Shown: positions 7,163 to 13,912, counted from the stretch's first letter. The stretch is DNA of 15,773 nt from Chloroflexota bacterium (GCA_005240105.1 SBAT01000259.1:1-15773), one strand, 5' to 3'. Program-made: numbers and translations. Notes: a model not told the origin generated them from the letters alone.

Positions 7163-8758
7163 TTAACTTCTTTGTAACGCGTCAAGGTTGTGTTTTAAGA
7201 GCATTTGTCCCTTAGCTGCCTGGGTTATATGTGACCAGGGTAAGGTTTCGTCATGGGGTATATTGCGGAAAGCATAAAAGTCTTGATCGGGGCAGCCATC
7301 AGGCGCTTGCCGGAAGGCTTTGCGCCAGGCGCCTAGTTTTCCACCGTTGTCAGCCACTGAAAGCATGATTGGTGTAAGCCGCCGGTCACCGCGAGCAAGC
7401 ACGGCTTGGATGTCGGACCAGTTGTGGCTTTCAGGGCGCACCTCAATGCCTATCCGGCTTAAGGACTTGCGCAGAAATTCTGCCTTGTCACCGGACTTGC
7501 GGTCACGTCCAGACCACTGGAAAGGCGTCTGGGCTTTTGGCACAAATGAACTTACCCCTAGAACGAAATGCATTTGCTTGTACGCTTTCTTTAATTGCGT
7601 CATCAAGCGCACTGTTTCCTCAAGGTCTTTTTGTTCCTCACCGGGCAGACCGACAATGCTATAAAACTTGATGTTTTTAATGCCGCCTGCATGAAGTAGA
7701 TTTACCGCCTGTAGAATTTCTTCTTCGGTCAGGTTTTTCTTCATGATCGCCCGGAGGCGCTCTGATCCTGATTCGATGGCAATGGTTACCGATTTTTGGT
7801 TAAGCTTCTTGATCATCTCCACGATAAGCGGATTTAAACTGTCTGCTCTTACGGATGGTACGGAGATTTGGATCTCAGGACGTTTCATTAGCTCGCCGGC
7901 CAACCTATCGAATTGAGGATGCTCGGTAATGGACGGACCTAATAGACCAATTTTTTTGGTGTAAGGTAGGGCACTATCTATGGTGGCAATTAGGTTGTCG
8001 ACGCTGGCTGCTCGAAAAGGACGCGTCAAATAGCTTGCGAGACAAAAGCGACATTCTTGGGGACATGAGCGTACAACTTCGATGAGGAATGTATCACCAA
8101 AAGTGGTATCAGGTGCAAGCATCAGCGAATGCGCGATGTAGTCTTCCGGTGCCGTGTAGGTTTGTTTTACAAGTTCCTTTGGCACTAATTCACTTGTTGC
8201 AAAAACAGATTGCAATGGTCCAGCTTTGTCAGCCTTGTAGGCGTAGAATTGCGGCACGTAAAGACCGGGAGTTTGAGCGATTGCTTCCAGTCTCTGCAAT
8301 CTGTCCTGCATATGCCTAGTTTCTTTGCAGGCATTCAAAAAGGCAGGAATGGTTACTTCCGCATCTCCTAAAAGAATGACGTCAAAGATTTCAGCATATG
8401 GTTCAGGATTTGCTGTCAGTACTGGTCCGCCACCAAAGACAATAGGATCTCCATTGTTTCGTGATTGGGACAATGGCGCGACGGACATCTCTTTTAGGAT
8501 GCTTAAAACGTTGATGTAGTCTAATTCCCAGGAAAGCGTGAAACCGGCAAGGTCTGCGTTGAGCCAGCCGTCTTCCTGGCAGTCGGTGAACACTCGCGAT
8601 ACGGCTGTGTCTGGATCCTGCTCAAGAAGCCACCAGACGAGCTGATAGCCCAGGCTGGACATGCCTATCTCGTAGGTGTTGGGAAAGGCAAAACTGACAG
8701 CCAGAGTCGCTTTGGACTTGGCTGGGGCATTGAATAGGTGTATCTCTTTGTTTAGCAT
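7163..8758 (-). CDS. Radical SAM protein with cobalamin-binding-like N-terminal domain
   Basis: A 531-residue protein. Residues about 20-165 resemble the B12-binding Rossmann domain placed before many radical SAM cores (F-P-N-T-Y-E-I-G-M-S-S-L-G, then V-F-G-G-G-P-V-L-T-A-N-P-E-P and L-L-G-D-A-E). The cobalamin-ligand motif D-x-H-x-x-G is absent, so cobalamin binding is doubtful. The radical SAM cluster motif is C-P-Q-E-C-R-F-C (CxxxCxxC at 232, 236, 239), ligating a 4Fe-4S cluster. I-E-S-G-S-E-R (about 328-334) and G-L-P-G-E are SAM-core motifs. A C-terminal region of about 150 residues (with S-H-N-W-S, A-R-G-D-R-R and W-R-K-A-F) matches the general architecture of uncharacterised bacterial B12-domain/radical SAM proteins. 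ATG 8758 has GGAG 7 nt upstream. It leads the eIF2B-like and exported-protein genes. Substrate unknown. Confidence 0.88.
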   Translation of the reverse strand: MLNKEIHLFNAPAKSKATLAVSFAFPNTYEIGMSSLGYQLVWWLLEQDPDTAVSRVFTDCQEDGWLNADLAGFTLSWELDYINVLSILKEMSVAPLSQSRNNGDPIVFGGGPVLTANPEPYAEIFDVILLGDAEVTIPAFLNACKETRHMQDRLQRLEAIAQTPGLYVPQFYAYKADKAGPLQSVFATSELVPKELVKQTYTAPEDYIAHSLMLAPDTTFGDTFLIEVVRSCPQECRFCLASYLTRPFRAASVDNLIATIDSALPYTKKIGLLGPSITEHPQFDRLAGELMKRPEIQISVPSVRADSLNPLIVEMIKKLNQKSVTIAIESGSERLRAIMKKNLTEEEILQAVNLLHAGGIKNIKFYSIVGLPGEEQKDLEETVRLMTQLKKAYKQMHFVLGVSSFVPKAQTPFQWSGRDRKSGDKAEFLRKSLSRIGIEVRPESHNWSDIQAVLARGDRRLTPIMLSVADNGGKLGAWRKAFRQAPDGCPDQDFYAFRNIPHDETLPWSHITQAAKGQMLLKHNLDALQRS

Positions 8759-8767
8759 TAACGCTCC

Positions 8768-8840
8768 GGCGCTGCAGAGCCAGCGCCTTCACTGGCTTCT
8801 CGCACTCCATGTGCGCTCCACTGCGACCTGCTCATCGCAG
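8768..8840 (-). promoter_or_regulatory. Hairpin-rich leader of the radical SAM gene
   Basis: The presumed 5' UTR on the minus strand can form CTGCGA/TCGCAG (8821-8826 with 8835-8840), CGCAC/GTGCG (8801-8805 with 8811-8815) and a perfect 7-bp stem GGCGCTG/CAGCGCC (8768-8774 with 8781-8787) just before the GGAG ribosome binding site. A competing stem GCCAG/CTGGC (8779-8783 with 8792-8796) shares bases with the last one, so the two cannot form together. This is a possible regulatory leader; no known riboswitch class is recognised. Confidence 0.4.
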
Positions 8841-8855
8841 CTCTTGCCTCGCTTC

Positions 8856-8870
8856 TTGCTATTGTAGCAA
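8856..8870 (-). promoter_or_regulatory. Extended -10 promoter in a palindrome, upstream of the radical SAM gene
   Basis: On the minus strand TGCTACAAT is an extended -10 element (TGn plus TACAAT, 8866-8861). The same bases form the perfect inverted repeat TTGCTA-TTG-TAGCAA, which could be an operator. The -35 region is weak. Transcription would start near 8854 and leave a leader of about 95 nt before ATG 8758. Confidence 0.5.
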
Positions 8871-8899
8871 CAGGAGTTAGTTATCTGACTAAGTGGAGC

Positions 8900-9268
8900 T
8901 TACCTGGCGAGGTGGCGGGTCCAATCGGAGCCCAGGGAGTCGAAGAATTGGTGAGCCTCCAAGACATCGTCGTAGGTGATGGCCGGCATTTTTTCGAACT
9001 TTTGAGCGTCTTTTTTAGTCCACTCGGATTGAATTGTTTTCTTAGCCTGGTTTTTCTTGCTATTGGTACCGACAATAGCTACTCCCAGCGGGCGCTGGCA
9101 CTCCAGGCAGCTGACGCGCACTACCATGATGCCTGGTTCTTCTCGCAAGAGCTGAACGCCGTCAGCTGCAAACGGATGATAACAATATCGGCATGATTGA
9201 CGCTGGAAATATTCCTGAATGGCCTGGAAGCTGCTTCCTTGCGATTGGCTCATTTTGGAACTGGTCAT
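8900..9268 (-). CDS. Small zinc-ribbon-like protein, unknown function
   Basis: A 122-residue protein with two CxxC pairs: C-R-Y-C at 26-29 and C-L-E-C at 54-57. Their spacing of 24 residues is typical of a zinc ribbon. The first pair is followed by Y-H-P-F and the second by Q-R-P-L-G-V-A. A charged linker rich in Lys (about 68-93) leads to a C-terminal segment I-T-Y-D-D-V-L-E-A-H-Q-F-F (97-109), which looks like a conserved helix ending in D-W-T-R-H-L. The zinc-ribbon assignment follows from the cysteine spacing; function is not known. ATG 9268 is taken as the start. ATG 9253 (residue 6) is equally possible, and neither has a clear ribosome binding site. It lies upstream of the radical SAM gene on the same strand, separated by 141 bp with a separate promoter. 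Confidence 0.7.
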   Translation of the reverse strand: MTSSKMSQSQGSSFQAIQEYFQRQSCRYCYHPFAADGVQLLREEPGIMVVRVSCLECQRPLGVAIVGTNSKKNQAKKTIQSEWTKKDAQKFEKMPAITYDDVLEAHQFFDSLGSDWTRHLAR

Positions 9269-9449
9269 TTCTAGGCGATAACGCTGCGGACGGTCTGGCG
9301 GTACTAATTTTGCTTAACTGTCGGGCCGCTGCGGCTTGTATGTGAGAGCATCAACATCAGCTACCTAACAGGAAGGATTATACCTAAACTGGAGTTAATG
9401 CGAACAATTTTTTAAAGCAACTCGTTTGTACATAAGGAGAAGAGTTCAG

Positions 9450-10763
9450 ATGGCACATATTGAAGAGATATCCGCTATAGAAATTTTGGATTCCAGAGGC
9501 AATCCAACAGTCGAAGTGGAAGTGGTGCTCGAGGATGGTGCGCGAGCGTCAGCAGCTGTGCCGTCCGGGGCTTCAACGGGAACCTTTGAAGCGGCTGAAT
9601 TACGTGATGACGACAAGAAGCGCTACTCAGGTAAGGGCGTCCAAAACGCTGTTACAAACGTCAATGAAAAAATTGCCGAACATCTATTTGGTATCAACGC
9701 ACTCGACCAAAAGGGCGTGGATACTGAAATTATCAGACTTGATGGCACGGACAACAAATCAAATTTAGGGGCTAACGCAATGCTCGGTGTAAGCTTAGCG
9801 GTGGCAAAGGCTGCCGCTAACTCAGTGGGGCTGCCGCTTTTTCGTTATGTTGGTGGCACTAGTGCAAGTATCTTGCCGGTACCATTGATGAATATAGTGA
9901 ATGGTGGCAAGCACGCTGAAGATGGTGTCGACTTCCAGGAGTTCATGATTGCACCACTTGGTGCACCAACCTTCAGGGATGCTTTACGCTGGGGAGCTGA
10001 GACCTATCATTGCTTGAAGAAAGTCTTGCATGAGCGTGGTTTGTCGGTCGGAGTGGGCGATGAAGGTGGTTTTGCACCAACACTAAAAACTAACGAGGAT
10101 GCTCTCGAACTGATTATCGAAGCCATACAAAAAGCTGGCTTCAAGCCGGGAGTGGATATATCTTTGGCCCTCGATCCGGCCTCCAGTGAGTTCTTTCGTG
10201 GTGGCAAGTACGTTTTAGCCAAGGAAAATCGGACGCTTTCCAAGGAAGAAATGGTTGAGTATTACTCCAAACTAGTCGATACATATCCAATCGTAAGTAT
10301 CGAGGATGGTGTCGCTGAAGAAGACTGGGATGCTTGGAAGATGATGACGGACCGCCTGGGCAAGCGCATTCAATTGGTTGGTGACGACCTATTCGTCACC
10401 AATACCAAGCGCCTTAAGCGTGGTATCGAACTTGGTGTCGCTAACGCTATTCTGATCAAGCCCAACCAGATAGGCACGCTGACTGAAACCATGGATGCCG
10501 TCAACATGGGTTACCGTCATGGATACGCATCAGTTATGAGTCACCGCTCCGGTGAAACTGAAGATGCCACCATTGCCGATTTGGCTGTTGCCACCGGCTG
10601 CGGACAGATTAAAACCGGCGCCCCCTGCCGTTCTGAGCGTACGGCTAAATACAACCAACTGCTGCGCATAGAAAAAATGCTTGGTGATGCAGCTGTATAT
10701 GCCGGACGTGAAGCGTTTGCGCAATTTCGCAGCAAGGAAAAAGGTAAGGCGGTCGTGTCTTAA
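9450..10763 (+). CDS. eno: Enolase (phosphopyruvate hydratase)
   Basis: Glycolytic enzyme that interconverts 2-phosphoglycerate and phosphoenolpyruvate in the cytoplasm. All hallmarks are present in 437 residues: the N-terminal I-L-D-S-R-G-N-P-T (12-20), V-D-F-Q-E-F-M-I (160-167), G-D-E-G-G-F-A-P (203-210, general acid/base Glu205), and metal ligands Asp242, Glu285 (S-I-E-D-G) and Asp312 (G-D-D-L-F). The signature L-I-K-P-N-Q-I-G-T carries catalytic Lys337, and S-H-R-S-G-E-T (364-370) and Lys388 follow. ATG 9450 is chosen because AAGGAG lies 10 nt upstream and M-A-H-I matches the family start; an in-frame TTG at 9426 sits before that ribosome binding site. The gene stands alone, converging on the exported-protein gene 22 bp after its stop. 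No convincing promoter is seen in 9269-9449, although a TTATAC (9378-9383) could be a -10 box. Confidence 0.98.
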   Translation: MAHIEEISAIEILDSRGNPTVEVEVVLEDGARASAAVPSGASTGTFEAAELRDDDKKRYSGKGVQNAVTNVNEKIAEHLFGINALDQKGVDTEIIRLDGTDNKSNLGANAMLGVSLAVAKAAANSVGLPLFRYVGGTSASILPVPLMNIVNGGKHAEDGVDFQEFMIAPLGAPTFRDALRWGAETYHCLKKVLHERGLSVGVGDEGGFAPTLKTNEDALELIIEAIQKAGFKPGVDISLALDPASSEFFRGGKYVLAKENRTLSKEEMVEYYSKLVDTYPIVSIEDGVAEEDWDAWKMMTDRLGKRIQLVGDDLFVTNTKRLKRGIELGVANAILIKPNQIGTLTETMDAVNMGYRHGYASVMSHRSGETEDATIADLAVATGCGQIKTGAPCRSERTAKYNQLLRIEKMLGDAAVYAGREAFAQFRSKEKGKAVVS

Positions 10764-10769
10764 GGGGCT

Positions 10770-10785
10770 GCCGTCTGATAACGGC
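10770..10785. terminator. Weak hairpin between eno and the convergent gene
   Basis: GCCGT (10770-10774) and ACGGC (10781-10785) form a 5-bp stem with a 6-nt loop in the 22-bp gap between the convergent stops. There is no T-run, so a terminator function is only suggested by position. Confidence 0.3.
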
Positions 10786-11370
10786 CTAGTTGTTGGCCAT
10801 AGCCTTGCTCGTGGATGACAAATCCTCGGGCTGAGTTATGCGCGACAAAATAGATTCGGTGCGGTAGCGGCCGATATATAGACCATCCATATATTGATCG
10901 ACTTCGCTTTGTGCCACCATGGTGGCGTCATCGATTTGGGTGAAGACGTCTTGCGACCGGGCGGCCCAATTTGAATTGCCGTCGCCCGAGTATATATTGG
11001 TGCGTTCGAGTTTGGCTTCGCTTTCGCTGAACTTCTGAACGGATGTTTGAGTTTCGTTCCAGCCGGGCTGGACCCATTGCGCGATAAGTCTACCGTTTGG
11101 ATTGCGCACAAAGCGAATTACGGATGTGAGTTTGTGTCCTGTCGGAACAACATTGATTTGAGAATCGATAACCGTGCTTTGGCAGCGCCAGAGTCCTTCA
11201 TATGTAGAAGGGAATGATGATGTTGGTGAATAGGCACCATCGGCGGTGCCGGCTTGAGGCTTGTCTTTCTTTAGATATCCATGCAGAAAGCGGGCGCTAG
11301 CATCGGGAGCTATCGAAACCACAAGGGTTAGGAGCAATGCCGCCAATACTAGCTTCCGTCTTGATTCCAT
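10786..11370 (-). CDS. Exported protein resembling a cyanobacterial/plastid family
   Basis: A 194-residue protein beginning with a Sec-type signal peptide (M-E-S-R-R-K, hydrophobic stretch about 7-20, A-S-A-R near 26). The mature part has Y-E-G-L-W-R-C-Q-S (near residue 60), V-P-T-G-H-K-L, W-V-Q-P-G-W-N-E-T-Q, the segment N-W-A-A-R-S-Q-D-V-F-T-Q and, near the C-terminus, S-E-V-D-Q-Y-M-D-G-L-Y-I-G-R-Y-R-T. I recall a similar pattern in uncharacterised proteins of cyanobacteria and plastids, but I cannot confirm the family name without a search. ATG 11370 is selected for its signal peptide; the frame continues 30 codons upstream to another ATG (11460) without a signal-like start. The ribosome binding site is weak. 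It is convergent with eno and divergent from ahcY. Function unknown. Confidence 0.72.
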   Translation of the reverse strand: MESRRKLVLAALLLTLVVSIAPDASARFLHGYLKKDKPQAGTADGAYSPTSSFPSTYEGLWRCQSTVIDSQINVVPTGHKLTSVIRFVRNPNGRLIAQWVQPGWNETQTSVQKFSESEAKLERTNIYSGDGNSNWAARSQDVFTQIDDATMVAQSEVDQYMDGLYIGRYRTESILSRITQPEDLSSTSKAMANN

Positions 11371-11498
11371 GATTGATACCCGGTTGGAGGTTGGACCTCT
11401 GTATATGACTCCTACCCTTGGAAACGGAGAAGCTATCCCTGGTTTTAAGGAAGGGCTCATTATTTAACGTTTGTCAGGGGACAAAAACTTTTCTCCTG

Positions 11499-11528
11499 TT
11501 GACTTCATTCACTATGACCATCTGTAAT
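11499..11528 (+). promoter_or_regulatory. Sigma-70-like promoter for ahcY
   Basis: TTGACT (11499-11504) and TGTAAT (11523-11528) differ from the consensus boxes by one base each and are separated by 18 bp. The start would be near 11535, leaving a leader of nearly 190 nt before GTG 11722. The -10 box lies inside the left arm of the palindrome at 11525-11566. Confidence 0.55.
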
Positions 11529-11566
11529 AAAGGCACCATCCGGCTTTATGGATGATGCCTTTATTA
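11525..11566. repeat. Long palindrome over the ahcY promoter start region
   Basis: The left arm 11525-11541 (TAATAAAGGCA, one mismatch base, CATCC) is matched by the right arm 11550-11566 (GGATG, mismatch, TGCCTTTATTA), leaving an 8-nt loop. The stem is about 16 bp with one C/A mismatch. It looks like an intrinsic terminator, but neither neighbouring gene ends here: both are transcribed away from it. It is therefore more likely an operator, a leader hairpin, or the end of an unrecognised small transcript. Confidence 0.6.
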
Positions 11567-11642
11567 TTTGTGGGGCAGTGTCCGCTAGCTGGATTTTGCC
11601 ATTGTCGAGAGTGTAAAATCTCTTGGAAACAAAGGTGAAAGC

Positions 11643-11685
11643 AAGTGCCTGGCTGGTTTTCCGGATTCTGCTAACATGGGCACTT
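11643..11685 (+). repeat. Stem-loop in the ahcY leader
   Basis: AAGTGCC (11643-11649) pairs perfectly with GGCACTT (11679-11685), with a further T-G pair inside the stem. The loop of about 29 nt contains a smaller CTGG/CCGG pairing. It lies 36 nt before the ahcY start and may fold in the mRNA leader. It does not match an S-adenosylhomocysteine riboswitch that I can recognise. Confidence 0.4.
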
Positions 11686-11721
11686 ATTTCTATTGGTATT
11701 GTCAGTAGTTGAGGTTTTAAA

Positions 11722-12996
11722 GTGAGTAATAAGACAATCGCTATGTCTGAGATCAAAGACTTGAAATTGGCCGAGCAAGGTGAGACGCGTATCGAATGGG
11801 CTGAGCGCGACATGCCAGTGTTGCGCCTTATCCGCGAGCGTTTCGCAAAAGAACAACCATTCAAGGGCACGAAAGTGTCGGTGTGCGCTCACGTAACCAC
11901 CGAAACAGCCAATCTGGCGCTTACGCTCAAGGCCGGCGGCGCCGATGCTTTGCTTATCGCCTCCAACCCGTTGTCCACTCAAGACGATGTTGCTGCAGCC
12001 CTGGTAGCTAATCACGGCATGTCCGTGTTCGCCATCAAAGGCGAAGACATTCCGACCTATCATCGCCATGTGCAAATTGCGCTCGATCACAAACCAAACT
12101 TCATCATTGATGATGGTTCTGATTTGGTTGCCACGCTTGTTCTCGAACGTCCGGATCAAGTGAAAGACATTATTGGTTCAACAGAAGAAACCACAACTGG
12201 TATCACTCGCCTGGAATCCATGCAGCGTGATGGTGCGTTGGTATTTCCTGCGATCGCAGTGAACAACGCGCAAACAAAACACTTGTTTGATAATCGGTAT
12301 GGAACAGGTCAATCAACGTTGGATGGTATCATTCGTGCCACCAATAGACTGATCGCCGGACGCAATGTAGTGGTGCTTGGGTATGGTTGGTGCGGCAAAG
12401 GCACGGCAATGCGTGCTCGTGGACTTGGTGCCAACGTAATCATCACCGAAGTAAATCCAATTCGCGCAGTAGAAGCGGTTATGGACGGATTCCGCGTGAT
12501 GCCTATTGATGAAGCAGCGGCAATTGGCGATATCTTCATTACGGTAACCGGCAACCGCCATGTCATCGATGGGAAACATTTTGAGACGATGCGCGATGGT
12601 GCCATTGTGGCCAACTCGGGACACTTCGATTTGGAGTTGAATCTGCAAGCTCTAGAGAAGAATTGCAAATCACATAGACCAGTTAGACACTACATGGAAG
12701 AGTTCACCCTCAAAAGCGGTAACAACATCTATGTATTGGCTGAAGGACGCTTGGTCAATCTGTCTTGTGCCGAAGGACATCCGGCTTCAGTAATGGATAT
12801 GAGCTTTGCTAACCAAGCATTGAGTCTGGAATACCTGATCAAGAATAAAGGCAAGCTAACTCCAGGACTACACGTATTGCCGGAAGCCGTCGACACGGAA
12901 ATCGCTACATTGAAGCTTGCTTCCATGGGCGTAAAAATCGACAAGCTGACCAAAGAGATGGTCGAATACATGGGTTCGTGGAAAGTCGGGACTTGA
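11722..12996 (+). CDS. ahcY: S-adenosylhomocysteine hydrolase (adenosylhomocysteinase), short form
   Basis: Splits S-adenosylhomocysteine reversibly to homocysteine and adenosine using tightly bound NAD, clearing the product inhibitor of methyltransferases. Motifs in 424 residues: A-H-V-T-T-E-T (56-62, His57), I-I-D-D-G-S-D (128-134, catalytic Asp131), G-S-T-E-E-T-T-T-G (152-160, Glu156), V-N-N-A-Q-T-K-H-L-F-D-N (180-191, Lys186 and Asp190), the NAD loop G-Y-G-W-C-G-K-G (220-227) with acidic Glu243 after strand 2, and N-S-G-H-F-D-L-E (298-305, His301). The WC in the NAD loop and the short length fit the archaeal/Thermotoga/cyanobacterial type rather than the longer proteobacterial type. It starts at GTG 11722, with GAGG 7 nt upstream; ATG 11743 has no ribosome binding site. 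It ends before a strong terminator and stands as a single transcription unit. Confidence 0.97.
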   Translation: MSNKTIAMSEIKDLKLAEQGETRIEWAERDMPVLRLIRERFAKEQPFKGTKVSVCAHVTTETANLALTLKAGGADALLIASNPLSTQDDVAAALVANHGMSVFAIKGEDIPTYHRHVQIALDHKPNFIIDDGSDLVATLVLERPDQVKDIIGSTEETTTGITRLESMQRDGALVFPAIAVNNAQTKHLFDNRYGTGQSTLDGIIRATNRLIAGRNVVVLGYGWCGKGTAMRARGLGANVIITEVNPIRAVEAVMDGFRVMPIDEAAAIGDIFITVTGNRHVIDGKHFETMRDGAIVANSGHFDLELNLQALEKNCKSHRPVRHYMEEFTLKSGNNIYVLAEGRLVNLSCAEGHPASVMDMSFANQALSLEYLIKNKGKLTPGLHVLPEAVDTEIATLKLASMGVKIDKLTKEMVEYMGSWKVGT

Positions 12997-13017
12997 ATTT
13001 CAACTATCCAAAGTAAC

Positions 13018-13052
13018 AACAAGAAGGGCTGCCATCGGCAGCCCTTCTTGTT
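13018..13052. terminator. Strong bidirectional intrinsic terminator
   Basis: A perfect stem of 14-16 bp (AAGAAGGGCTGCC on the left, 13021-13033; GGCAGCCCTTCTT on the right, 13037-13049) has a 3-nt loop ATC. It extends through C-G and A-T pairs at the base, with TTT on the + strand and GTTGTT on the - strand. It lies between the convergent ahcY and rpaB-like genes and can end both transcripts. Confidence 0.9.
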
Positions 13053-13072
13053 TACGAACTTGTTTCCATTTA

Positions 13073-13837
13073 CTAGCTTATCTTCTGGAACATGTAGCCT
13101 ATGCCACGTGCCGTCAGAATCAAATCCGGGTTCGACGAATCCTCTTCGAGTTTCGAACGTAGGCGGCTGATGTGCACGTCAACGACACGGGTGTCGATGC
13201 GGTGGTCAGGCGGATAAGCCCATACTTGCTGCAGGATTTCGCTGCGTGAGAAAGGCTTGCCGGAATTGGTCACTAATAGTTCCAACAAGCTGAATTCCAT
13301 GCCGGTGAGACGGATGCGCTCGTTCTTTCTTGTTACTTGGCGCTTGTTCAGATCGATCTTCAGATTACCGATGGTTATGACATTGGTGCTCTTTGTCTGC
13401 CCTGTTTCTTGTTGACGCTCAACGGTGCGTCTAAGCACTGCCTTAATACGTGCTTCCAGTTCGCTGGGGCTAAATGGTTTAACAACATAGTCGTCAGCGC
13501 CAATTTCCAGTCCTTGAATGCGGTTGGAAACATCTGCTACGGCGGTGAGCATGATGATTGGTGTGTCGGAAGTCTTGCGTATTTCACGACAGACTTCGTA
13601 GCCGTCCACTTTCGGGAGCATCACATCCAAAATTACTAAATCTGGCTGGAAGGCGTTGAATTGCTCAAGCGCTTCTTGTCCATCGGCTGCCGTGGCTACG
13701 TTATAGCCGCCCATCTTGAGGCGGGTTTCGAGGATGCGGCGGATTGAAGCCTCATCATCGACGACCAAAATCTTTTCGGCGCCGGAATTTGTCTCACCCA
13801 CAGTTTCTATCTCTTTCTCAGTTAAGGTCATATTCAT
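13073..13837 (-). CDS. rpaB: OmpR-family response regulator, RpaB/Ycf27-like
   Basis: A two-component response regulator of 254 residues with receiver and winged-helix DNA-binding domains. Receiver (about 22-137): I-L-V-V-D-D-E-A-S-I-R-R-I-L-E-T-R-L with acidic Asp27/Asp28, phospho-acceptor Asp71 (V-I-L-D-V-M-L-P-K), Thr98 and Lys120 (Y-V-V-K-P-F-S-P-S-E-L-E-A-R-I). DNA-binding part (about 150-254): R-I-R-L-T-G-M-E-F-S-L-L-E-L-L-V, then P-F-S-R-S-E-I-L-Q-Q-V-W, then D-T-R-V-V-D-V-H-I-S-R-L-R-S-K-L-E. These segments agree closely with cyanobacterial RpaB as I recall it. That regulator binds HLR1 sites and controls high-light and cell-envelope genes, with a Hik33/NblS-type kinase as usual partner. 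No kinase gene is nearby. ATG 13837 is preferred; ATG 13831 is an alternative. A frame extending to 13936 runs through the promoter and is not used. Confidence 0.93.
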   Translation of the reverse strand: MNMTLTEKEIETVGETNSGAEKILVVDDEASIRRILETRLKMGGYNVATAADGQEALEQFNAFQPDLVILDVMLPKVDGYEVCREIRKTSDTPIIMLTAVADVSNRIQGLEIGADDYVVKPFSPSELEARIKAVLRRTVERQQETGQTKSTNVITIGNLKIDLNKRQVTRKNERIRLTGMEFSLLELLVTNSGKPFSRSEILQQVWAYPPDHRIDTRVVDVHISRLRSKLEEDSSNPDLILTARGIGYMFQKIS

Positions 13838-13861
13838 GCAGTTTCTCGCTTGAAGACTGAC

Positions 13862-13883
13862 AGGTTCAGGTTGAGCTGAACCT
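13862..13883 (-). promoter_or_regulatory. Leader hairpin of the rpaB-like gene
   Basis: AGGTTCAG (13862-13869) pairs perfectly with CTGAACCT (13876-13883), leaving a 6-nt loop. It lies in the presumed 5' UTR on the minus strand, 25 nt before the ATG and shortly after the predicted start of transcription, so it could influence translation or mRNA stability. Confidence 0.5.
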
Positions 13884-13903
13884 TCTAAATAATAATCAAA
13901 GAG

Positions 13904-13912
13904 AATATACCA
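13904..13912 (-). promoter_or_regulatory. Extended -10 promoter of the rpaB-like gene
   Basis: On the minus strand TGGTATATT forms an extended -10 box (TGn followed by TATATT). The -35 region is poor, as is common with extended -10 promoters. Transcription would start near 13897, about 60 nt before ATG 13837. No clear pair of HLR1-like half-sites (TTACA repeats) is visible around it, so autoregulation by RpaB is not supported here. Confidence 0.5.

Larger units (their letters stand above)
11371..11721. other. Divergent intergenic region before ahcY
   Basis: This 351-bp stretch separates the exported-protein gene (-) from ahcY (+). It holds a sigma-70-like promoter (11499-11528), a long palindrome over its -10 box and start site (11525-11566) and a second stem near ahcY (11643-11685), each listed separately. 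Nothing recognisable is seen in 11371-11498 apart from the pyrimidine-rich area around 11480-11498. No supported small gene is present. Confidence 0.6.

Noticed and set aside
7111..7185. N-terminal extension of the eIF2B-like protein to TTG 7185
   Set aside because: It overlaps the end of the radical SAM gene and adds non-conserved residues; ATG 7110 fits the family start.
9398..9415. A five-codon ATG frame with GGAG just upstream, before eno
   Set aside because: Spacing of only 3 nt and trivial length; likely chance.
11371..11460. N-terminal extension of the exported protein to ATG 11460
   Set aside because: The extension puts 30 unrelated residues in front of a clear signal peptide, and its ribosome binding site is no better.
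11566..11721. S-adenosylhomocysteine riboswitch before ahcY
   Set aside because: Expected from gene function, but I could not fit the known core consensus to the leader sequence.
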